DNA of 64,000 bases from Psychrobacillus sp044762745 (lineage in GTDB: Bacteria; Bacillota; Bacilli; Bacillales_A; Planococcaceae). The notes beneath the pieces were generated by a model. That model had not been told where the DNA came from. It searched no databases and saw only the letters and a program-made list of their open reading frames with translations. The stretch lies in contig NZ_JBIWEX010000003.1 of assembly GCF_044762745.1 (NCBI RefSeq), positions 168,523 to 232,522 of the forward strand, in the 5' to 3' direction. The translations under genes and the position numbers were made by a program. Positions 41,000-49,326 of this stretch are shown here, in pieces. Each line of letters opens with the position of its first letter. Positions within the stretch are counted from its first letter, which is position 1.

Positions 41000-43066
41000 T
41001 TAATCTATGCGTTCTCCGTCCAGTGCTTTTGAATTGATAAGAGTCGTTCGTAGACCTTCCATCTCATCAGACTTCCAAAATTCCTCCGAGTTTAAAAGCC
41101 TTTCAGCATCTACCTTTGCTGTATTAAGTGCACGATAATCATGTACAAGGTCTGCCATTTTAAATTCGGGCAAGCCACTTTGTTTCCGACCGAAAAAGTC
41201 ACCTGGACCTCTTAGCTCTAAATCTTTTTCTGCAAGCACAAATCCATCATTTGTTTCAGTCATCGACGTCATGCGCTCTTTACCTTCTTCTGATTTTGGA
41301 TCAGCAAGTAAAATGCAGTAGGACTGGTGCTCTCCTCGTCCTACTCGGCCTCTTAACTGATGGAGTTGAGCAAGTCCAAAACGCTCCGCATCGAATATAA
41401 TCATAAATGTGGCATTTGGTACATTCACTCCAACTTCCACCACTGTTGTAGAAACTAGCACTTTTACTTCCCCGTCCGAAAAACTTCTCATTACTTCTTC
41501 TTTCTCATTCGGGTGCAGGCGACCATGCATTAAGCCTACCGAATATTCTTTACCAAGTTCCGCAGCCATCATATTATACACATCTACTGCATTTTGAACA
41601 TCTAACTTTTCCGATTCCTCAATGAGCGGACAAATAATATAAGCTTGTCTACCATTTGCCAATTCTGCTTTTAATCGAATAATGAGTTTGTGAAGCTGTT
41701 CCTGCTTCATCCAATATGTATCAATTTTCTTACGACCAGCTGGCATTTCATCAATAATCGAGACGTCCATCTCTCCAAAAGCGGTAATCGCCAAAGTTCG
41801 CGGTATCGGAGTTGCAGTCATAAACAATACATCCGGGTTTTCGCCTTTTTCTTTTAATACTCTTCGCTGCTCGACACCAAATCGATGTTGCTCATCCGTA
41901 ATTACTAAGCCAAGTTGTTTAAATGTCACATCTGGCTGTATTAATGCATGCGTTCCGATTAATAAATCAATGTTCCCAGCTTGTAGGTTTTCTAATACTG
42001 TGCGACGTGCTTTTGCTTTTGTCGACCCTGTCAGTAAAGCAATTTTTATACCAATCGGCGCTAACCATTCGTCTAAAGAGCTGGCATGTTGTTCCGCTAA
42101 AATTTCCGTCGGTGCCATAAGTGCTCCTTGATACCCTGCTGTTATTGCCGCATACAAGCAAATGGCTGCTACAATTGTTTTACCAGAACCAACATCTCCT
42201 TGTAGTAAACGATTCATCCGATGCGGTTCTTTCAAATCACGACAGATCTCATTTACGACTCTTTTTTGTGCGTTCGTTAGTTCATACGGCAATGTTTCTA
42301 TTAACTTTTTTAGTTTTTCATTATCAAACGCTATACTATTCCCAACATTTTGCTCTTTACGGACTTTTTTGATTGCTTGCATTTTCAACTGAAAAATAAG
42401 CAATTCTTCGTATACAAAGCGCCGCCGAGCGTTTTTGGAATGGTCTACATTTTGTGGAAAATGAATTCCTTCTAGCGCTTCTGCTATATTAGGTAGCCGA
42501 TAAGACACTCTTATTGATTCCGGTAAGGGGTCTATTAAATTGCCATTCACTTCATCTAACGCTTGGCGCATAAATTTGCGAAACACCTTTTGGCTAATAG
42601 AACCTTTTAATGAATAGACTGGTTCAAAGTCTTGCTGATCCGTTTTAGGACCGGCTGAAAAAGTAGACACATTAATGACTTGCCTACCTCTATCCCATTT
42701 CCCAGTTACAGTAACGATTGATCCAGGGACTATTTTATTTTTTAAATATGCTTGGTTGAAAAATACAGCTTTAATCAGATGCTGACCTGCTAGTAAACGG
42801 ACTTGCATTCGCGATTTTTTTTGTCCTAAAAAAAGTAAGGAAGGCTCACTTTCGACCCTTCCTTCTACAGTGACACGCTCATTATGTGGGGTTTCTGCTA
42901 TATTTTTTAATCGAAAATCCTCGTGCCGATAAGGGAATGTCATGACTAAATCTTCTAATGTCACTATCCCAAGGTCTTGCAATGCGTTAGCGGTTCCACT
43001 TCCTACTCCTTTTAAGCTCGTCACTAACTCATCTTTTTTAGTTTCCACTACTAACAACTGCTCCAC
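41000..43066 (-). CDS. recG: ATP-dependent DNA helicase RecG
   Basis: RecG remodels stalled forks and branched recombination intermediates. The 688-residue protein has an N-terminal wedge/OB domain (about 60-170), the Walker A LLQGDVGSGKTIVAAI (about 286-301) and DEQH. The helicase C domain has VVEVGVNVPNATFMIIFDAERFGLAQLHQLRGRVGRG, and the product ends near ALDGERID. The start is unclear: GTG at 43066 overlaps sdaAA by 29 bases and lacks a good Shine-Dalgarno site. GTG at 43048, with GGTGGAG upstream, is an alternative. Confidence 0.96.
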   Translation of the reverse strand: MEQLLVVETKKDELVTSLKGVGSGTANALQDLGIVTLEDLVMTFPYRHEDFRLKNIAETPHNERVTVEGRVESEPSLLFLGQKKSRMQVRLLAGQHLIKAVFFNQAYLKNKIVPGSIVTVTGKWDRGRQVINVSTFSAGPKTDQQDFEPVYSLKGSISQKVFRKFMRQALDEVNGNLIDPLPESIRVSYRLPNIAEALEGIHFPQNVDHSKNARRRFVYEELLIFQLKMQAIKKVRKEQNVGNSIAFDNEKLKKLIETLPYELTNAQKRVVNEICRDLKEPHRMNRLLQGDVGSGKTIVAAICLYAAITAGYQGALMAPTEILAEQHASSLDEWLAPIGIKIALLTGSTKAKARRTVLENLQAGNIDLLIGTHALIQPDVTFKQLGLVITDEQHRFGVEQRRVLKEKGENPDVLFMTATPIPRTLAITAFGEMDVSIIDEMPAGRKKIDTYWMKQEQLHKLIIRLKAELANGRQAYIICPLIEESEKLDVQNAVDVYNMMAAELGKEYSVGLMHGRLHPNEKEEVMRSFSDGEVKVLVSTTVVEVGVNVPNATFMIIFDAERFGLAQLHQLRGRVGRGEHQSYCILLADPKSEEGKERMTSMTETNDGFVLAEKDLELRGPGDFFGRKQSGLPEFKMADLVHDYRALNTAKVDAERLLNSEEFWKSDEMEGLRTTLINSKALDGERID

Positions 43067-43937
43067 CGAATATTTTTGCTTCTAACCATTTTCCAGTAGG
43101 AGTTGCAGCAAGCCCACCTTGAGCTGTTTCTTTTAAAGCAGTTGGCATTGTTTGCCCAATTTTATACATTGCATCGATTACTTCATCACAAGGAATACGA
43201 CTAGTGACACCAGCAAGTGCCATATCTGCAGCTACTAAAGAGTTTGAAGCACCCATTGCGTTTCGTTTTACACAAGGAACTTCCACTAACCCCGCTACAG
43301 GATCACATACTAAACCAAGCATATTTTTCAGCGTTATTGCAAATGCCGTAGAACTTTGTTCCGGAGTTCCACCGGCCATTTCTACAATTGCCGCTGCTGC
43401 CATTCCAGCTGCTGAGCCAACCTCTGCTTGACAACCACCAGCGGCACCAGAAATCGAAGCATTATTCGCAACTACAAAACCAAATGCACCTGCATTAAAT
43501 AAATAGCGAATCATTTGTTCTCTCGTTGGATTTAATTTGTTTTTCACCGCAAACAGAGTACCTGGTACTACTCCCGCAGAACCTGCTGTTGGAGTAGCGC
43601 AAATAGTCCCCATTGCCGCATTAACTTCATTTGTAGCTACCGCTTTACTAACAGCATCTAGCATTAATTCACCAGATAACGTGTTCCCTTTTCTCATATA
43701 CTCTTGAAGAAGTACCGCGTCTCCTCCAGTCAATCCGGAAGTAGAACGCACGCCATTTAGCCCCTTTTCAACTGCTTCTTCCATGACAGTCAAATTACGA
43801 TCCATTTGGGCCATAATTTCTTCCCGCGAGCGACCGGTGATTAACATTTCTTGTTCAATCATGATTTCTGAAATTAACTTTTGCTCGCTATTCGCTCTAT
43901 CTACTAACTCACGAACATTATGAAATAACACATCCAT
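43038..43937 (-). CDS. sdaAA: L-serine dehydratase, alpha subunit
   Basis: Iron-sulfur enzyme subunit converting L-serine to pyruvate and ammonia. The 299-residue protein has the cysteines expected to hold the 4Fe-4S cluster, in TICATPTAGSAG, AGGCQAEVGSA and VCDPVAGLVEVPCVKRNA. AGGAGG precedes the ATG. It follows sdaAB by 12 bases and overlaps the start of recG. Confidence 0.96.
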   Translation of the reverse strand: MDVLFHNVRELVDRANSEQKLISEIMIEQEMLITGRSREEIMAQMDRNLTVMEEAVEKGLNGVRSTSGLTGGDAVLLQEYMRKGNTLSGELMLDAVSKAVATNEVNAAMGTICATPTAGSAGVVPGTLFAVKNKLNPTREQMIRYLFNAGAFGFVVANNASISGAAGGCQAEVGSAAGMAAAAIVEMAGGTPEQSSTAFAITLKNMLGLVCDPVAGLVEVPCVKRNAMGASNSLVAADMALAGVTSRIPCDEVIDAMYKIGQTMPTALKETAQGGLAATPTGKWLEAKIFGGAVVSSGN

Positions 43938-43949
43938 ATTATATCCTCC

Positions 43950-44612
43950 TTAATCTGCTATTCTCGTTACTTGCGTAATATTCGGTAGTGTTCCAATTTC
44001 TGCAAGTATCTGCTCATCTACTGTTTGATCCACTTCTATAACCATTAACGCCATGTTTCCTTTTTCTTTTCGAGAAACTTCCATATGACCAATATTAATA
44101 TCGTATTTTGCTAAGCAATTAGCCACATTGGCAATACATCCAGATCGGTCATCGTGCACAACTAAAATGGCTGCTAAATTTCCAGAAAGTCGAAGTGGAA
44201 ATCCATTTAGTTCAGTTATTTCCGTTTTCCCGCCGCCGATAGAGATACCAACCATCGACATTTCTTGCTTATCATCTCCAATGACGATACGTGCGGTATT
44301 TGGATGTTCTGTATTTGCAGTTTCAGGTATAAATTCAAAGGTAAGCCCTGCTTTTTCCGCATCTTCAAAAGCCGTTTTAATGCGCTCATCAAATGTATCA
44401 TAATCGAGCAATCCGCCAATTATTGCCACATCTGTACCATGTCCTTTATACGTTTCTGCAAATGATCCATATAAATGTATTTTTGCCCATGTAGGTTGTT
44501 TTCCAAATAAATCTCTTGCTACTCGACCAATTCGTGCTGCTCCTGCCGTATGGGAAGAAGACGGTCCTATCATAACGGGTCCAATTATGTCAAAAACGGA
44601 TTTGAATTTCAA
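43950..44612 (-). CDS. sdaAB: L-serine dehydratase, beta subunit
   Basis: Regulatory and structural partner of SdaAA. The 220-residue protein has the N-terminal serine dehydratase beta domain (IGPVMIGPSSSHTAGAARIGRVARD, about 10-34) and a C-terminal ACT domain (about 148-220, AAILVVHDDRSGCIANVANCLAKYDINIGHMEV). It starts at TTG, with GGAGG eight bases upstream; an overlapping ATG is out of frame. The recG group begins here. Confidence 0.95.
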   Translation of the reverse strand: MKFKSVFDIIGPVMIGPSSSHTAGAARIGRVARDLFGKQPTWAKIHLYGSFAETYKGHGTDVAIIGGLLDYDTFDERIKTAFEDAEKAGLTFEFIPETANTEHPNTARIVIGDDKQEMSMVGISIGGGKTEITELNGFPLRLSGNLAAILVVHDDRSGCIANVANCLAKYDINIGHMEVSRKEKGNMALMVIEVDQTVDEQILAEIGTLPNITQVTRIAD

Positions 44613-44648
44613 TGCATAGACCTCCAGTTAACTATATATTTACTTTCT

Positions 44649-44677
44649 ATTTTACACTTAATAGATAGATTAAACAA
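44649..44677 (-). promoter_or_regulatory. Candidate sigma-A promoter of sdaAB-sdaAA-recG
   Basis: On the minus strand TTGTTT (44677-44672), 17 bp, then TAAAAT (44654-44649), about 40 bases before the sdaAB start and downstream of the fakA terminator. Confidence 0.5.
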
Positions 44678-44708
44678 AAATATTATTGCTAGAAAATATT
44701 GTTAGAAA

Positions 44709-44740
44709 TAAAAAACCACGGGAACTGTTCTTTCCCGTGG
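44709..44740 (-). terminator. Terminator after fakA
   Basis: CCACGGGAA and TTCCCGTGG form a 9-bp perfect stem with a seven-base loop, followed on the minus strand by TTTTTT. It ends the asp23-fakA transcript. Confidence 0.92.
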
Positions 44741-44747
44741 CATCGCA

Positions 44748-46403
44748 TTATTCGACAGATAAAATGTATGGATAAAGAGGTTGTTTACCGTTGTATACTT
44801 CCACTTCGATATCTTCAAATTGTTCTTCAATGAATGCAGCAAAAACATTTGCTTCTTCTTCTGAAACATCTTCCCCATAAATAATCGTAACGATTTCTGC
44901 ATCTTCATCAATCAATGCTTTAGCTAAGCTGGTTGCAGATTCTTCTCTAGAAGGATTAGATAAAATAATTTTTCCTTCTGCAAGTGCCATGAAGTCATCT
45001 TTTTTGATTTCCACACCGTCAATTGTTGTGTCACGAACCGCAAAAGTAACTTGACCTGTTTTGACATGCGCAAACGCGTTCGTCATATTTCTTTGATTTT
45101 CTTCGACAGTTGCTTGTGCATTAAATGCTAAGATAGCTGCCATTCCTTGTGGGATTGTTTTTGTCGGAACAACAGCAGCTTCGATTCCTAGCAATTCAGC
45201 TGCTTGTTCAGCAGCCATAACAATATTTTTGTTATTTGGTAATATTAATACGCGTTCTGCCCCAACAGCTTCAATTGCTTTCACAATATCTTCTGTTGAA
45301 GGGTTCATCGTTTGACCACCTTCGATGACAGCAGATGCACCTAAACTTTTAAGCAGTTCGGATACACCGCTTCCCATTGCAACTGTAACTACTGCGTATG
45401 GATGAACTTCTGCTTTTTTCGAAGGTATTTCTTTAGCGAAATCATCACCAACGATTTCTGAGTGTTGCTCGCGCATATTTTCAATTTTAATTTTGATCAA
45501 ATCACCATATTGTTGACCATACGTTAATACGTCACCCGGTGTTTCCGAGTGAATATGAATTTTCGCTACTTCCTCATCCGAAATTACCAATAACGAATCA
45601 CCGAAAGCACTTAAATCATTACGAAATGTTGTTTCATCGAATGCTTTTTTACCTTCTTCTAAACGAACCATAAATTCGGTACAGAAACCAAATTCGATGT
45701 CTGCTGTGTCCATAAATCCTTGCACGCTTTTATGATGTTCTGCACTTACTAAATCATCCATCGAAGAAGCAACCGTTTTTTCAGGAAGCGCTTCCCCTCT
45801 TAAGCTAGCCAAAAAGCCTTCATAGACGAAAACGAGCCCTTGCCCACCGCTATCCACTACTCCTACTTCTTTTAACACTGGTAATAAATCTGGTGTTCTG
45901 TTTAATGACTGTTTCGCCTCTTCTACGATTGCTGCCATTAACTCACGAATATCGTCCTCTGTTTCACTCACTACGACCGCTTTTTTCGCTGCGTCTTTCG
46001 CCACAGTTAGTATAGTACCTTCGACAGGTTTCATCACCGCTTTATATGCTGTTTCCACACCATAATTTAACGCTTGTGCAAATTGTTTGGCATTTAACGT
46101 TTCATATTGCTCTACTGATTTTCCAAAACCTCTAAACAATTGTGATAAAATAACACCTGAATTACCACGTGCACCCATGAGCAATCCTTTAGATAAGGAT
46201 TGTGCTGTTTTCCCAATATGTTCTCCTGAATGTGCTGCAGTTTCTTTTGCACCCGAAGTCATGGAAAGATTCATATTTGTTCCAGTGTCTCCATCTGGAA
46301 CTGGAAATACGTTTAGAGCGTCTACATAATCTGCGTTTTGAAAAAGATGATGAGCTCCCATCTTGACCATATCCGCAAATTGAATTCCATTAATTAATTT
46401 CAT
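44748..46403 (-). CDS. fakA: Fatty acid kinase catalytic subunit FakA (YloV, DAK2 domain)
   Basis: FakA phosphorylates fatty acids bound to FakB, feeding exogenous fatty acids into phospholipids. The 551-residue protein has an N-terminal DhaL/DAK2 ATP-binding domain with NVFPVPDGDTGTNMNLSM (metal-binding Asp, about 32-50). RGNSGVILSQLFRGF and GTILTVAKDAAK follow, then the middle and C-terminal FakB-interacting domains. The ATG at 46403 has GGGAGAG upstream, so the frame to 46424 is not used. It is encoded right after asp23, as in B. subtilis yloUV. Confidence 0.95.
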   Translation of the reverse strand: MKLINGIQFADMVKMGAHHLFQNADYVDALNVFPVPDGDTGTNMNLSMTSGAKETAAHSGEHIGKTAQSLSKGLLMGARGNSGVILSQLFRGFGKSVEQYETLNAKQFAQALNYGVETAYKAVMKPVEGTILTVAKDAAKKAVVVSETEDDIRELMAAIVEEAKQSLNRTPDLLPVLKEVGVVDSGGQGLVFVYEGFLASLRGEALPEKTVASSMDDLVSAEHHKSVQGFMDTADIEFGFCTEFMVRLEEGKKAFDETTFRNDLSAFGDSLLVISDEEVAKIHIHSETPGDVLTYGQQYGDLIKIKIENMREQHSEIVGDDFAKEIPSKKAEVHPYAVVTVAMGSGVSELLKSLGASAVIEGGQTMNPSTEDIVKAIEAVGAERVLILPNNKNIVMAAEQAAELLGIEAAVVPTKTIPQGMAAILAFNAQATVEENQRNMTNAFAHVKTGQVTFAVRDTTIDGVEIKKDDFMALAEGKIILSNPSREESATSLAKALIDEDAEIVTIIYGEDVSEEEANVFAAFIEEQFEDIEVEVYNGKQPLYPYILSVE

Positions 46404-46420
46404 TATGTTCTCTCCCTTAT

Positions 46421-46783
46421 TCACACGTTTGCCACGCGAACTCCTTGTACATACACGTTTACGGATTCCACGGACATTCCAAGAGATTTGTTCAGTGTGT
46501 ATTTCACTTTCGATTGTATTTGATAAGCTATTTCCGAAATTTTCGTCCCGTAACTTACAATAATATACATATCAATATGTAAATGCTCTTTCTCTTGTCT
46601 GACTACTACACCTTTTGTGAAGTTTTCTTTTCTTAATATATCTGTTAGTCCGTCTCTTATTTGGTGCTTTGATGCCATACCAACAATACCATAGCACTCA
46701 ATCGCAGCACCTCCAGCAATTTGAGCAACCGCATCTTGTGATATATCAATTTGTCCGAATTCGTTTTTCAATTCAATTGACAT
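46421..46783 (-). CDS. yloU: Asp23/Gls24-family envelope protein (YloU)
   Basis: A 120-residue Asp23/DUF322 protein. The segment GQIDISQDAVAQIAGGAAIECYGIVGMA (about 10-37), the strand VVRQEKEHLHIDMYIIVSYGTKI and the helix AYQIQSKVKYTLNKSLGM are typical. Homologues are abundant, membrane-associated or cell-shape and stress-linked. The link to fakA is conserved, but no enzyme activity is known. The ATG at 46783 has GGGAGG upstream. The frame is open to 46921 only because it runs into repeat element B. Confidence 0.94.
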   Translation of the reverse strand: MSIELKNEFGQIDISQDAVAQIAGGAAIECYGIVGMASKHQIRDGLTDILRKENFTKGVVVRQEKEHLHIDMYIIVSYGTKISEIAYQIQSKVKYTLNKSLGMSVESVNVYVQGVRVANV

Positions 46784-46837
46784 GTTGAAACCTCCCAAGT
46801 CTTTTTGACTACCCTTTATTGTACTACACCCATAGAA

Positions 46838-46866
46838 ATTATAAAAGAAACGTTTCTTTTCGTCTA
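46838..46866 (-). promoter_or_regulatory. Promoter of yloU-fakA with palindromic spacer
   Basis: On the minus strand TAGACG (46866-46861), 17 bp, then a perfect TATAAT (46843-46838). The spacer is almost wholly an 18-bp perfect palindrome, AAAAGAAACGTTTCTTTT (46843-46860), centred on ACGT. It is well placed to be a repressor operator. Confidence 0.6.
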
Positions 46867-46883
46867 CAAATTCACTGTTTTGG

Positions 46884-47455
46884 AATAATGCGTCGTAAAA
46901 AGCCCTATTGGATGACCGCATTGATTTCCACTGCAGGCGGACGCTTTCCGCGCAAAAAACATCTGCTATTCCCGCTGGATTAGCCGCCTTCCACTACAAT
47001 CAATAGGAATTTCTTGCTAATTTAACGTCTGCAGATATCAGAGATTTAAATTTATTAGGTCCACTACGCGAATATTTATTAAACCTAAATAGAAATTTCT
47101 GTCTCAAAATCATTGAAGCATTACTAAGATTAAACTTGTTTCATTCAACTACTTTATTGAAATAACACCTCTTATTTTTCGTCGTCTCAATCCAAGTAAA
47201 CTTGCTAATTTAAGAATTAGTTACTATCACCAGCAATTTGGTTGCTCTCATGCTGATTTAGTTTAAAACAGTGACGCTGATTAGCTAGCAAATTTGACGG
47301 ATTGGAGCGGAAGGGCGGCGACTCCAGCGGGATGAGTGAGACAGATGAGCTATAACAACGTACGCGTAGCGTCGGTGATAGCTCATCGCTCACCCCCGGA
47401 AAGCGTCCGCCCTGGAGCAGAAATCCCAGCGGTAATTTCCTTGCGACGCATTATT
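46884..47455. mobile_element. MITE-like element B, 572 bp, between yloU and rpmB
   Basis: Terminal inverted repeats AATAATGCGTCGTAA (46884-46898) and TTGCGACGCATTATT (47441-47455). The left arm (46918-47003) is shortened and lacks the central TACGCGTA. The right arm (47300-47432) is full length, with ATGAGCTAT/ATAGCTCAT stems around TACGCGTA. The AT-rich middle shares words with element A (for example GGTTGCTCT and TTAGCTAGC-like ends). No gene is present. It lies in a divergent promoter region. Confidence 0.65.
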
Positions 47456-47504
47456 TTCTATATTGAATACTTTTTGTCTGTAAAGGTTTTTTTCTTGATA
47501 AGGC

Positions 47505-47533
47505 TTGCGCATAGTAAAAGTCTGTGGTAAATT
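47505..47533 (+). promoter_or_regulatory. Candidate sigma-A promoter of rpmB
   Basis: TTGCGC (47505-47510), 17 bp, then TAAATT (47528-47533), preceded by TGG, which may add an extended -10 contact. It lies 64 bases upstream of rpmB and just outside element B. Confidence 0.55.
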
Positions 47534-47596
47534 ATTAAAGTATGTGAAATATCGAACTGAAAAATCTTTCAGCTTCTTTTAAGAGGAGGAAATATA

Positions 47597-47785
47597 ATGC
47601 CAAAAGTATGTGCAATCACTGGGCGTAAAGCTCGTTCTGGTAATGCTCGTTCTCACGCTATGAACGCTAACAAACGTACGTGGGGAGCAAACCTTCAAAA
47701 GGTCCGCATTCTTGTAGACGGTAAACCTAAACGTGTATGGGTTTCTGCTAGAGCTTTAAAATCAGGAAAAGTTGAGCGTGTTTAA
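47597..47785 (+). CDS. rpmB: 50S ribosomal protein L28
   Basis: A 62-residue L28 of the zinc-independent type: MPKVCAITGRKARSGNARSHAMNANKR, then WVSARALKSGKVERV. It has a single early cysteine and no second CxxC pair. AAGAGGAGG precedes the ATG. It is one of two plus-strand genes here, opposite spoVM and yloU, the same arrangement as in B. subtilis. Confidence 0.98.
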   Translation: MPKVCAITGRKARSGNARSHAMNANKRTWGANLQKVRILVDGKPKRVWVSARALKSGKVERV

Positions 47786-47800
47786 TCACACTCATCATTA

Positions 47801-47836
47801 ATGTCAGGCCGACAACTGTCGACCTGGCATTTTTTC
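47801..47836 (+). terminator. Terminator of rpmB
   Basis: ATGTCAGG/CCTGGCAT and CGACA/TGTCG form a long stem with small bulges and an AC loop, followed by TTTTTT, 15 bases after the rpmB stop. Confidence 0.92.
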
Positions 47837-47855
47837 ATTTTATAGTCTCCAGTGC

Positions 47856-47885
47856 AAAAAAATGACCCCAAAACCTATGGAGTCA
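47856..47885 (-). terminator. Terminator of spoVM
   Basis: On the minus strand TGACTCC and GGGGTCA pair (one G-U) around nine bases, followed by seven Ts. It lies 11 bases downstream of the spoVM stop and faces the rpmB terminator. Confidence 0.75.
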
Positions 47886-47895
47886 TCAGGGTCTT

Positions 47896-47988
47896 TTATT
47901 TCTTTACTTCTTCTCTTCTAAACAGACGAATACAAACTTTCATTAAACTACTAACGGATTTAGGCAATCTAAATGTGTAGACCTTCAC
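47896..47988 (-). CDS. spoVM: Stage V sporulation protein M, a 30-residue membrane-curvature peptide
   Basis: The frame encodes MKVYTFRLPKSVSSLMKVCI followed by RLFRREEVKK. This aligns with B. subtilis SpoVM (26 residues, starting MKFYTIKLPKFLGG and ending SFRKD). SpoVM is an amphipathic helix that marks the convex forespore surface and anchors SpoIVA coat assembly. The start is GTG at 47988, with GGGAGG six bases upstream. It lies between rpmB and thiN, its conserved position, and has a terminator. It is too short for ordinary gene finders. Proline and the basic helix are kept; the glycine pair is replaced by Ser-Ser. It indicates a spore former. Confidence 0.88.
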   Translation of the reverse strand: MKVYTFRLPKSVSSLMKVCIRLFRREEVKK

Positions 47989-48002
47989 ACAATTCCTCCC
48001 TT

Positions 48003-48659
48003 TTAGTCACTGCTTCTTATCATTAAACATATGCCCGCTATAAAAGAGATAGTACTTGTTCGTCCTTTTAGTTCATTACTCGTGAACTTTGCATTGCCCA
48101 CCGTCATATTTTCTTCCGACACATTGTACAAAAATCCTGTTAATGAAATTTTCTCTACTTTTTCGCCAAAAGAAAAAAAAGAAATATATTTATAATAATC
48201 GTCACGCTCGATTTCATGACTTCCTGGTAACAAAAATTGGATGATGTTTTGATTATTTTGTATGGAGAAAAGTATATCAGGCTGATTCATTTGAAAACGG
48301 CATAAATCATGTAACACCGCTTCGTAATGATCTAATCGACCTCCAGTAACTCCGGTCAATATTATCTCGTCTGGTTTATATGTAATTGCCTTTTGAAGTG
48401 CTATATGGGTGTCCGTCTCGTCTTTTTCTACTTCTAGCACTGTAACATTACTTACGCGTTGTTTTACTAACTGAAATTCTTCTTTTGTCAGCGAGTCGAA
48501 ATCACCGATAATTTCAGTAGGTGTTATTCCTTTTGCCAATAAATGAAGAGCGCCTCGATCAGCGCCGATAAAAACAGTCTCTTCTTCCAAAAGAGGAAGC
48601 TGTTCAAAATCAACAACTTCCTCTACTGGACCTCCAGAACAAACAATTACCCGTTTCAT
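48003..48659 (-). CDS. thiN: Thiamine pyrophosphokinase
   Basis: Converts thiamine and ATP to thiamine pyrophosphate. The 218-residue protein has IGADRGALHLLAKGITPTEIIGDFDSL (about 31-57), which holds the metal and nucleotide residues. It also has EVEKDETDTHIALQKAI, LTGVTGGRLDHYEAVL and the C-terminal thiamine-binding beta domain. It overlaps rpe by four bases. Confidence 0.96.
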   Translation of the reverse strand: MKRVIVCSGGPVEEVVDFEQLPLLEEETVFIGADRGALHLLAKGITPTEIIGDFDSLTKEEFQLVKQRVSNVTVLEVEKDETDTHIALQKAITYKPDEIILTGVTGGRLDHYEAVLHDLCRFQMNQPDILFSIQNNQNIIQFLLPGSHEIERDDYYKYISFFSFGEKVEKISLTGFLYNVSEENMTVGNAKFTSNELKGRTSTISFIAGICLMIRSSD

Positions 48660-49324
48660 TTCGCAAATACACTCAAACCAGCTTCTTTAATCGCTTGTAA
48701 AGCTTTAGCCTTATCTGGGGCGTTATAAATAGCGGATCCTGCCACTAAAATAGTAGCTCCAGCTTCGACACAAGGCTTAATCGTTTCTTCATTTATTCCA
48801 CCATCAATTTCAATCTCAATAGACAGATTTCTTTCTCGAATAATATCTGCTAATTGCTTCACTTTTGGAACGACTGAATGAATAAACTTTTGCCCACCGA
48901 ACCCTGGATTTACCGTCATAAAGAGAACCATATCAATATCTTCTAGAACGTGTTGAATCGTTTCAATTGGTGTATGTGGGTTTAACACAACTCCGGGCTT
49001 TACACCAAAAGATCTGATTAATTGAATCGTTCGATGAAGATGAGGACAAGCCTCCACATGCACCGTAATATAGTCCGCACCAGCTTTTGCAAATGCTTCG
49101 ATATATTGATCTGCATTTTCAATCATTAGATGGACATCAAGCGGTAAAGTGGTTAGTGGACGTAGTGCTTCCACTACAATTGGCCCCATCGTAATATTAG
49201 GTACGAAATGACCATCCATGACATCGATATGAATCAATTCCGCTCCTGCTTTTTCAACTTCTAATACTTCTTCTCCAAGTTTCGCAAAATTTGCTGCTAA
49301 AATGGATGGAGCTATTTTCACCAT
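48656..49324 (-). CDS. rpe: Ribulose-phosphate 3-epimerase
   Basis: Pentose phosphate pathway epimerase. The 222-residue TIM barrel has IAPSILAANFAKLGEEV, IHIDVMDGHFVPNITMGP (metal His and Asp), DVHLMIENAD, MTVNPGFGGQKFI and the second catalytic Asp in IEIDGGINEETI. It follows rsgA by two bases, the common Bacillales order. Confidence 0.97.
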   Translation of the reverse strand: MVKIAPSILAANFAKLGEEVLEVEKAGAELIHIDVMDGHFVPNITMGPIVVEALRPLTTLPLDVHLMIENADQYIEAFAKAGADYITVHVEACPHLHRTIQLIRSFGVKPGVVLNPHTPIETIQHVLEDIDMVLFMTVNPGFGGQKFIHSVVPKVKQLADIIRERNLSIEIEIDGGINEETIKPCVEAGATILVAGSAIYNAPDKAKALQAIKEAGLSVFAK

Positions 49325-49326
49325 AT

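Noticed and set aside
46784..46921. N-terminal extension of YloU to 46921
   Set aside because: The extra 46 residues derive from the promoter and repeat element B. A strong Shine-Dalgarno site supports the start at 46783, which gives the usual length.
47336..47530. 64-codon plus-strand frame before rpmB
   Set aside because: It starts inside the right arm of element B and runs through the rpmB promoter. No ribosome binding site.
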